Source: BRH-c25 sp964619815 (GTDB taxonomy: Bacteria; Bacillota; Clostridia; Lutisporales; Lutisporaceae). Taken from it: a stretch of DNA of 43,436 bases. The DNA is taken from assembly GCA_964619815.1 (NCBI GenBank), contig CAZUGK010000021.1:1-43436 (forward strand). Reading direction: 5' to 3'. Below the pieces are notes generated by a model. It was not told the DNA's origin. It did not search any database and worked only from the letters and a program-made list of their open reading frames with translations. The position numbers and the translations under genes were made by a program. Shown in pieces: positions 35,853 to 42,420 of this stretch. Numbering within the stretch: the first letter of the stretch is position 1; every line of letters begins with the position of its first letter.

Positions 35853-37073
35853 TTAAATACTCAGCCATTCCAAATTCTTCGTTTTCTTAATTTCCTCATT
35901 GATTTCAATCCTATCCATACCCAGATACACGCAGAAATTCTTGAAACAATGCCACAAAGCTCTATACAGCTCGTCTGATTCATACGTATCCTGCTCCCAC
36001 CACCAGTTCCTGATGATCAGGGCACCACTCTTTTTGTCCCTGACCGGTTCAAACCTAGCTACAAAATGGTCATCGTACAGAACCGGAAGAACATAGTATC
36101 CAAATTCTCTTTCATCTGCTGGCTTGTACACCTCCCAACGGTAATCGAATGCAAACAGCTCTTTAATCAACCTGCGGTCCCAGAGCATATTATCCAAAGG
36201 AGCCAGGATAGCTGCACGCTTAGGTCTCTCTCCCCATTGTGCAATCATATCGAAGTATGGCTTGTCCGTGCTTCGCATATACAAGAACGGCTTGATGCCA
36301 TCCACTGAAACCTTGATTATTTTTTCCCGCTGCAGCAAAGCCTCAAAGGCTGCTCCCCTCTCTTTGCTTTTCAATCCGCTTATCCCAAGCCATGCGTCCC
36401 CTGACTTGTTCCATAAGAGTCCAATGCTTCCGATACGTCTTAATACATACCATTCGAAGTATTGTGTTTCTGTTTCATTAGGGTCTGGTGCAACCAGCAA
36501 AGCTTCGTCGATGTGGCGGCTGGCCAAGTCGTACACCCTGCGTGTACGGATCCTATGATGTATGATTAGCTCCCCCCAGAAGTACATGCTCTCCAAGGCT
36601 GCCCTTGACAGCCTTGTTGGAGCCCAAGACCAGTCTACAGGCTGATTAAAATCCAAATCCGCTGATGATAACGGTCCTTTTTCCTCAAACATTCTTCGAA
36701 CCTGTGGCAGTACCCCTCTTACAGGATCCAGCCTCCTGCCCAATCTCTTCCCAGCGGCCTCCCTTACACGTCTGAAATATGGCCAATCATCGATGCAATA
36801 TATGGACATGTTCTTGTCCCACTGGTCTATAAGCCTGCGGTCCTTGTATAAAAGCTCCTGCAGCAAAGAAGTCCTGTAATCTTTAATACGGGACTGTAGA
36901 ACCAACTCCTGGTTGTTCCCTACAATGTCAAGAGGGTCAAACTGAACACAACCGACACGCCGAAAATAGTCCATTATGCCTGCTTTTCCTTCGAGCTGGT
37001 AATCAGCCCATAGGCCTTGAAAAGCCAACAGGAACCTGCAGGCCTGCTGCTTTGTGATTATTAACTCTTCCAT
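35853..37073 (-). CDS. AlkX/YcaQ-type DNA glycosylase (HTH_42)
   Basis: 406 residues of the HTH_42/PF06224 AlkZ-AlkX superfamily. The catalytic segment is GCVQFDPLDIVGNNQELVLQ: Gln44-Phe45-Asp46 is the Q-phi-D motif of the AlkX/YcaQ branch (AlkZ has Q-phi-Q). The family motif LAPLDNMLWDRRLIKELFAF is present at about residues 290-310. Members excise alkylated bases or unhook interstrand crosslinks, and several natural-product clusters carry one for self-resistance (azinomycin, trioxacarcin, hedamycin type). It lies inside the operon between the ACP and the exporter genes, which supports a resistance role. GGGAG precedes the ATG at a somewhat long distance of 12 bases. Confidence 0.85.
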   Translation of the reverse strand: MEELIITKQQACRFLLAFQGLWADYQLEGKAGIMDYFRRVGCVQFDPLDIVGNNQELVLQSRIKDYRTSLLQELLYKDRRLIDQWDKNMSIYCIDDWPYFRRVREAAGKRLGRRLDPVRGVLPQVRRMFEEKGPLSSADLDFNQPVDWSWAPTRLSRAALESMYFWGELIIHHRIRTRRVYDLASRHIDEALLVAPDPNETETQYFEWYVLRRIGSIGLLWNKSGDAWLGISGLKSKERGAAFEALLQREKIIKVSVDGIKPFLYMRSTDKPYFDMIAQWGERPKRAAILAPLDNMLWDRRLIKELFAFDYRWEVYKPADEREFGYYVLPVLYDDHFVARFEPVRDKKSGALIIRNWWWEQDTYESDELYRALWHCFKNFCVYLGMDRIEINEEIKKTKNLEWLSI

Positions 37074-37122
37074 TGTGATATACCACTCCCTTGACTGTAA
37101 AAGTATATCCTTCCTCTCTATT

Positions 37123-37401
37123 TTACACCGCTTTCAGGTAATTTTTCTTTACTGTTTTTATAATTTTGTTAATTGTGGAAAAATCTTCTATACCCACATC
37201 ATCATTTATGATCTCATAGTTCAAATGGTCTTCAATCCCTGAAAGTAGGTCAATCAACGACAAAGAGGACAGGATCTTGCTGTCGACCAATTCCGTATTA
37301 TCGTTAAAATCCTGGAAATCCTTATATTCGCTGAAAATCTTATTGTGTATATACTTCCGCAAATCATTCTCTACTTTCATCCATTGTTTTTCATTGTTCA
37401 T
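37123..37401 (-). CDS. Free-standing acyl carrier protein (DltC-like)
   Basis: 92 residues. The carrier site is DSKILSSLSLIDLLSGIED, aligned with the usual D-S-L; Ser46 is the predicted attachment site, preceded by Ser instead of Asp. GGAGG precedes the ATG. It sits between FolE2 and the glycosylase genes, close to the ligase gene, so it could receive the acyl group activated by that ligase (inference). Confidence 0.8.
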   Translation of the reverse strand: MNNEKQWMKVENDLRKYIHNKIFSEYKDFQDFNDNTELVDSKILSSLSLIDLLSGIEDHLNYEIINDDVGIEDFSTINKIIKTVKKNYLKAV

Positions 37402-37416
37402 GCTATACCTCCAATA

Positions 37417-38190
37417 TTATTTAGCCTTAATAATGCTTGCATAGGCATTATGACTGTGTATTGATTCATAGTTTTCGACGCTAACGGAAAACCAGGTGAT
37501 ATTAGGATCTTCTATAAGCTGTGTAGCCGCATCCCGAGCTATATCCTCCACAAATTTCGTATTGTTGAAGCTGGTTTCCGTGACATACTTTTCATCAGGT
37601 CTTTTAAGCACAGAGAATATATCCGATGAAGCAGCTGTTTCGGCTACCCTGACAATATCCTCTATCCATACTGCATTTCTAAACCTTACATTTATAATTA
37701 CTTCTCCTCTTTGGTTGTGGGCTCCATTTATGCTTATTGCTTTGGAGCACGGGCAAACCGAACACACCGGGACATGAACCTTCAGCACTATATCGTCCAT
37801 TGATCCGTTGGAGCTGGAGCCCCGAATCTCGCAGTAATAATCAACCTTGCCTTCCAGCTTGCTTACAGGTGCCTTTTTATTTATAAAGTAAGGAAATGCA
37901 ATCTCTGCCACGGAAGAATTAGCTTCGAGTTTCTCCTTCGTGTAGCTTAGAAGATCTACAATGGACTCGACGGATATCGGAAGGTTCCATTCATGTATGA
38001 TCTGCACCAGCCGGCTCATATGAACAGCCCTATTTTCCGGTTCAAGCCCAGCATACAGATTAATAGACGCTATTGTATCCTGATAGCCATTGTGCTTATC
38101 CGCTACTTTTATCGGATATTTAAAATTTTTTATGCCAACATTGTTTAGTGGAATTCCTCTCAGGTCTTTTTCCTTCTGAATATCAATCAT
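37417..38190 (-). CDS. folE2: GTP cyclohydrolase I type 2 (FolE2)
   Basis: 257 residues of the GCYH-IB family. AVHMSRLVQIIHEWNLP and PVCSVCPCSKAISINGAHNQ (Cys146, Cys148, His158) are the family signatures around the metal site. It converts GTP to 7,8-dihydroneopterin triphosphate, the first step to folate or 7-deazaguanines. Because it lies between queD and the cluster ACP and near queE, the 7-deazaguanine role is favoured. It is an additional, cluster-borne copy and not necessarily the housekeeping enzyme. Confidence 0.93.
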   Translation of the reverse strand: MIDIQKEKDLRGIPLNNVGIKNFKYPIKVADKHNGYQDTIASINLYAGLEPENRAVHMSRLVQIIHEWNLPISVESIVDLLSYTKEKLEANSSVAEIAFPYFINKKAPVSKLEGKVDYYCEIRGSSSNGSMDDIVLKVHVPVCSVCPCSKAISINGAHNQRGEVIINVRFRNAVWIEDIVRVAETAASSDIFSVLKRPDEKYVTETSFNNTKFVEDIARDAATQLIEDPNITWFSVSVENYESIHSHNAYASIIKAK

Positions 38191-38204
38191 AATAATTACC
38201 TCTC

Positions 38205-38585
38205 TTATATGACTATATTACTTGCAGTTACTTCGGCATAGTTTCTGCTTGTCTCATGTAACTTCACTTTTTTAAGCCTGTAGTTTTTTCCCTGAAGTAT
38301 GCCGTTTATTTTGTCAAAAATAAAGATAGCAATGTTCTCTGCCGTCGGCACATGAAAAAAGTCATTCAGATTAGAATGGTCATAAACATCTATTACATTT
38401 TCCCGGACGATTTCCTTCAGTTCCTTGAAGTTGCATATCCAACCATACTGGTCAACAGTTCCTTCAACTTCAATATCCAGTTCATATCGGTGTCCGTGCA
38501 TATTGCTGCAGATTCCGTAGACCTCCTCCCCGGGCAGGTTGTGACATGCTTCAAATTCAAAGTGGCTCCCGATGACTAAACTCAT
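38205..38585 (-). CDS. queD: 6-carboxy-5,6,7,8-tetrahydropterin synthase (QueD)
   Basis: 126 residues. His15 and the HGH pair (His30, His32) are the zinc ligands, and Cys26 in CSNMHGH is the catalytic Cys of the CxxxHGH motif. DHSNLNDF and LHETSRNYAEV complete the active site. It converts the FolE2 product to 6-carboxytetrahydropterin. AGGAGATG precedes the ATG. It is 15 bases upstream of folE2. Confidence 0.93.
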   Translation of the reverse strand: MSLVIGSHFEFEACHNLPGEEVYGICSNMHGHRYELDIEVEGTVDQYGWICNFKELKEIVRENVIDVYDHSNLNDFFHVPTAENIAIFIFDKINGILQGKNYRLKKVKLHETSRNYAEVTASNIVI

Positions 38586-38612
38586 TGGATCATCTCCTTT
38601 TCTTATCTTTGA

Positions 38613-39818
38613 TTATTGAATATTAGCCTTTCTCCCGGTAATGAAGATATTCCCGTCCGGGTCCAGCATCCCTATATCTCTAGTTCTAAAGTATCCGTTT
38701 GTCATAGGCAGTCTGATATTTTCTCCTGAATCGATATAATCTCTTGACACCGCTTCACTTTTAACCAATAGCTCTCCTAAGGCTTGCTGCTCATTGACGT
38801 TTTCCAACCGGACGCTGACATTGTTTACAGGTCTGCCTACACTGAGAAAATTCTCTCTGTCAGGCTCCAGATTGGCAGCAATTGTACTTGCTTCCATCAT
38901 TCCATAAACCTGGTTGATCCACGTATTGAATTTACGGTTGAATTCAAGGCCTGTCTCCTCTCCTAACGGAGAACCGGAGCACAAGAACCACTTCTTATAG
39001 TGAAAAGAGAATTCAGTATCGTTTATATATTTATTCATACCGTCATAAGCTTCCGGTGTTCCTATAAATATGGTCGGCTTCATTTCACGGTATGATGAGA
39101 AAAACCTATTGGCCATGAACCATCGCTCTATATGAACCGTCGCACCACATTTTATGGGAGCCAGCAAGCCCATAGTGAGTCCAAAGCCGTGGCAAAGAGG
39201 CGCTGTACAGTAAATAATATCCTGCGGTACATAATGAAAGGTCGATATGATATTATCCGTGTCTATCATTAGGTTCTTATGGGTACGGTACGCCATCTTG
39301 GAAAAGCCTGTCGTTCCGGATGAACTCTGGATCAAGGTATTTGCCTCTACATCATATTCAAGCTTTTCAACGCTTCGGCTGGAGCAATGGCTTGCCGTAA
39401 AGTCCTGTAGACTCTCCCGGCCTTCAATACCTTTTCTCATTATTATCCTGTATCTTTCATCTAGGTAGGGTATACCAGCTGTAGCCATATTGTACAGATA
39501 ATTCTCCATTATGACCGTATTCAGCTGTGCTGATTGAAGCTTGATGTCCAGCGCTTCTGAGGAAAGCTGCGTATTCAGCAAGCATATGATATTCCCGTTT
39601 CTGGAGAGAGCATACAAACAAACTACAAAATCTACGGAGTTGTGCAGAAACAACCCTACCCTTGAAGATGGAGTTATGCCCTGCTTTGTAAAGCCGTCAG
39701 CCAGACTATTTACACGGGCTTTCAGCTCCGTATAGGTGATACTGGTTCCGTCATATGATAAAGCATATTTATCCGGGTACATATCTGCAGTTTTTTCTAG
39801 TGTCTCATACAGAAACAT
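38613..39818 (-). CDS. Acyl-AMP ligase lacking the C-terminal subdomain
   Basis: About 401 residues of the ANL superfamily. P-loop SSSGTTGFSKMAYRTHKN, A4-like YCTAPLCHGFGLTMGL, IGTPEAYDGM, A5 NQVYGMMEASTIAANL and A7-like GYFRTRDIGMLDPDGNIFIT are present. The protein stops at GRKANIQ, at the A8 hinge. The whole C-terminal subdomain (about 100 residues, with the A10 catalytic Lys) is missing, and no continuation is visible in the other frames before queD. The start is the ATG at 39818 (GGAGGAAG); it overlaps the radical SAM gene's stop by 14 bases. Possible roles are activation of a carboxylate (for example 7-carboxy-7-deazaguanine) or a non-adenylating acyl-transfer or binding function. Confidence 0.8.
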   Translation of the reverse strand: MFLYETLEKTADMYPDKYALSYDGTSITYTELKARVNSLADGFTKQGITPSSRVGLFLHNSVDFVVCLYALSRNGNIICLLNTQLSSEALDIKLQSAQLNTVIMENYLYNMATAGIPYLDERYRIIMRKGIEGRESLQDFTASHCSSRSVEKLEYDVEANTLIQSSSGTTGFSKMAYRTHKNLMIDTDNIISTFHYVPQDIIYCTAPLCHGFGLTMGLLAPIKCGATVHIERWFMANRFFSSYREMKPTIFIGTPEAYDGMNKYINDTEFSFHYKKWFLCSGSPLGEETGLEFNRKFNTWINQVYGMMEASTIAANLEPDRENFLSVGRPVNNVSVRLENVNEQQALGELLVKSEAVSRDYIDSGENIRLPMTNGYFRTRDIGMLDPDGNIFITGRKANIQ

Positions 39819-41202
39819 TGCACTCTTCCTCCGGCTCAATTTCGTCAATCCCCATATAGTCTTCATTGTACGGATTTGTTTTTTCACGCAGGGACTTGAA
39901 GAACGAATTTATGTAAGTATTCCAGCGGTCTTCCCCGATAAAATAGGCTGAAATATTACCTGACCATACAATTCCTTCATCTGTTAGTGCAAGCCTGTCA
40001 CCTTTCCATTCTGCAAAGCCCAACTCTATGATTTTGTTGATTTTTTCCTCATATCTGCTGTAATCCGATATTCTTGACTTCTCTATCGATAGGGTGATCG
40101 GAAAAAACACGATGGTTCTGTCCATATGCTCCTCTTTTGTAGACTTATGAGCCAGGTCGGCAGGGAAGTTGCCTTCTTCTACCTGCTTCATATACTCATC
40201 TATGGTACATACATTTTTATAGGAATAACCGTCTATATACCCTCGTGACGAGACTCCGATTCCCAGCACATTGTTGTTCGTCAGATACAAATGATCTCCT
40301 ATATGGGTCTTTTCCTGTCTCCTGGAATAGGTATTCGTAATGAGCTGCTTGTAGCCATTTTCTTTCAGCCACTTATGGGCAGCCCTGAACATCTTTATCT
40401 GATTTTCATTTGACGGCTTCAGAGTGAAGTAATCTGTTGTTTTGAGGAGTTTATCCAAATAAGTATTGGGGAATAGTGCCATATTGTATATGTCGATATG
40501 TAAAGGATCCAGTTCCGTTACTTTTCTTAGATCATCATACATATCCTCCATGGTCTGATCTGGCATATTGTACATCATATCGATGCAATAATCGGTAAGT
40601 CCCGCTTTCCTAAGAATCTCAACACCTTTATAGATTTCATCAAGCTGAGTCCTCATTCTCATCTTTTTACGAATAGACTCCTTGAAAGTCTGGACGCCAA
40701 AGCTCATTCTGTTGATCCCAATATCCAGAAGCCCCTTGACATATTCCTCATCCTTAATGCAGTTGATGGATCCCTCCAATGCCCAGTTGTTGTTTACTTC
40801 CACCTCGAAGTTAGACTTTATTGCATCTGCTATCCTCCTGAAATCCTTAATGCTCATAAGCAGCGGATTGCCTCCTCCGAAATGCACCGAGGCGATCTTT
40901 TTGGACTGGAAATAAGGTGTTTTGGCATAGGTCTCCATTTCCTTCAACAGGACATCTATGTATTTGGTGATGTATTCGTTATACCTGTTCTTGTCATGAA
41001 GTTTATAATACGGGCAGAACAGACAGTTTGAGTCGCAAAATGGTGTATGGATATAAAGATTCGTAGGTGTTTTCAGCTCGTCAGGCTGCTGCAGAAAATT
41101 AAAATAGCTGTCTTCATATTCCCTTTTGTCTCTAACCTTTGATAGCTTGGGAAATACCCAGAAATCATCCAATCGTTCCTTTAGGTTAATTTTGTCTGGC
41201 AT
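39805..41202 (-). CDS. HemN/HemW-like radical SAM enzyme
   Basis: 465 residues. The cluster motif is IHTPFCDSNCLFCPYYK, CxxxCxxC with Cys56, Cys60 and Cys63. The SAM-binding ASVHFGGGNPLLM segment and the FGVQTFKESIRKKM region follow, with a C-terminal HemN-like domain. This is the architecture of class C radical SAM methyltransferases and cyclopropanases (for example C10P, YtkT, Jaw5), as well as HemW. A generic heme role is unlikely from the context. I infer a methylation, cyclopropanation or other C-C bond step on the cluster product. The gene is followed by a coupled ligase gene and preceded by queE. GGAGGAG precedes the ATG. Confidence 0.85.
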   Translation of the reverse strand: MPDKINLKERLDDFWVFPKLSKVRDKREYEDSYFNFLQQPDELKTPTNLYIHTPFCDSNCLFCPYYKLHDKNRYNEYITKYIDVLLKEMETYAKTPYFQSKKIASVHFGGGNPLLMSIKDFRRIADAIKSNFEVEVNNNWALEGSINCIKDEEYVKGLLDIGINRMSFGVQTFKESIRKKMRMRTQLDEIYKGVEILRKAGLTDYCIDMMYNMPDQTMEDMYDDLRKVTELDPLHIDIYNMALFPNTYLDKLLKTTDYFTLKPSNENQIKMFRAAHKWLKENGYKQLITNTYSRRQEKTHIGDHLYLTNNNVLGIGVSSRGYIDGYSYKNVCTIDEYMKQVEEGNFPADLAHKSTKEEHMDRTIVFFPITLSIEKSRISDYSRYEEKINKIIELGFAEWKGDRLALTDEGIVWSGNISAYFIGEDRWNTYINSFFKSLREKTNPYNEDYMGIDEIEPEEECNVSV

Positions 41203-41226
41203 AATTTATCTCCTCCAATTATTTAT

Positions 41227-41922
41227 TCAGGCCTCTTTCTTATTTCCCCAAATCTGCAGCTGAAGCCGGTTTGCATAGCGCAAGCCATTATCAATACACA
41301 GCCTTACAAGATCCCTTTGAATTCTGTAAAGGTCCGATCTGGAGTCTGCCAAAGGCATAACCAGTACTTTAAAAGGGTCATATTCACCAATTTGCTCTAA
41401 AATACTTCTAATCTCATCAATATCCTCTTGCCTATCCCTTGCAACAAATTTTATCTGATAATCATTATTCTTGATATAATGTCTGATGGCCACAATGTTG
41501 ATGCGGCTATTAGCATGCCTTTGTACCGTAGCTTCATCCTCAACACCGTAAGGTATGGAGTGGGACAGCTTCGGGCTCATGCTGACCAGATCGCAGTCTA
41601 TATCTTTCACCGCTGTTGCATTGGTTTCGATAGTAACATGGAAGCCCCTGTTTTTTAGTACCTTGACCAAATCGCATATTTGAGGGTTGATCATGGGCTC
41701 GCCGCCAGTAACAACTATATTTTTGCACTCATAGGAGTCCAAAGTGTCCATCAGGCTGTTCATTGAAATGTTCATAACCTTTTCAGGGTAAAAAAAGTGT
41801 TTTGTATCGCACCAGCGGCAGTTTAGATTACAGCCTGTCAATCTTAGCAGTACCGAGGGAACGCCTTGCAGACACCCTTCCCCTTGTATAGATTTAAAAA
41901 TTTCATAAATCTGTATATCCAT
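41227..41922 (-). CDS. queE: 7-carboxy-7-deazaguanine synthase (QueE)
   Basis: 231 residues. IYEIFKSIQGEGCLQGVPSV, then LTGCNLNCRWCDTKH with Cys31, Cys35 and Cys38 (CxxxCxxC), NIVVTGGEPMINPQ and HVTIETNATAV are QueE signatures. It makes 7-carboxy-7-deazaguanine from the QueD product using SAM and Mg2+. I choose the ATG at 41922, directly after the deaminase stop (41925) and preceded by AAAGGG. No queC was found in the window, so the pathway may end at the carboxylate here. Confidence 0.92.
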   Translation of the reverse strand: MDIQIYEIFKSIQGEGCLQGVPSVLLRLTGCNLNCRWCDTKHFFYPEKVMNISMNSLMDTLDSYECKNIVVTGGEPMINPQICDLVKVLKNRGFHVTIETNATAVKDIDCDLVSMSPKLSHSIPYGVEDEATVQRHANSRINIVAIRHYIKNNDYQIKFVARDRQEDIDEIRSILEQIGEYDPFKVLVMPLADSRSDLYRIQRDLVRLCIDNGLRYANRLQLQIWGNKKEA

Positions 41923-41924
41923 AC

Positions 41925-42416
41925 TCAATACCCTTTCTTTTTGAACAAGTCCAGTAGTTTCTTCTTTTTGGACCATTCGTCAAACAGACTCCGACATTCG
42001 TCCTCCATCAGTCCACCTGTGATGTCAAGACGGTAGGGAAAGCTTTCAACCAGTTCCTGAGCAGTCATCCTGACCTCGTCAAAACCATACTCTATGGAGT
42101 CCTTCAGTGAAAGACCATACACCAGCCGGGGTATCCTTGCCCAGTTGATCGCTCCCATACACATGGTGCAGGGTTCTGTCGTAGCGTATATCACAGCGTC
42201 TTCATGAGTTGCCCTTCCCAATAGGCTGCACAGCTCCCTAATCGCATTCATTTCTGCATGCCTTGTCGGGTCCCTCTGTGAAATACAGGAATTGGCAGCT
42301 GTGACCACCATATGATTCGAAGTAACGATGCAGCAGCCAAAGGGGTATTCCATCTTACCGATGTTCAGCCGGGCTGCTTTTATCGCTTCACCCATGTAAA
42401 ACTCATCCCTGTTCAT
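41925..42416 (-). CDS. Purine/nucleoside-type cytidine-deaminase-fold deaminase
   Basis: 163 residues from the ATG at 42416. Zinc motifs are THAE-type TRHAEMNAI (His53, Glu55) and EPCTMCMGAI (Cys83, Cys86), as in guanine deaminase and TadA-like proteins; the C-terminal FPYRLDITGGLMEDECRSLF fits guanine-deaminase-like nucleoside deaminases. The gene is 4 bases after the PKS stop and overlaps queE's leader. Within a deazaguanine operon it may remove the 2-amino group of the deazapurine (inference), but a salvage role is possible. Confidence 0.85.
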   Translation of the reverse strand: MNRDEFYMGEAIKAARLNIGKMEYPFGCCIVTSNHMVVTAANSCISQRDPTRHAEMNAIRELCSLLGRATHEDAVIYATTEPCTMCMGAINWARIPRLVYGLSLKDSIEYGFDEVRMTAQELVESFPYRLDITGGLMEDECRSLFDEWSKKKKLLDLFKKKGY

Positions 42417-42420
42417 TTTA

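Noticed and set aside
37417..41922. Deazaguanine DNA-modification (dpd) system
   Set aside because: No DpdA-like transglycosylase, helicase or nuclease genes accompany them; all neighbours are PKS/NRPS-type biosynthetic genes.
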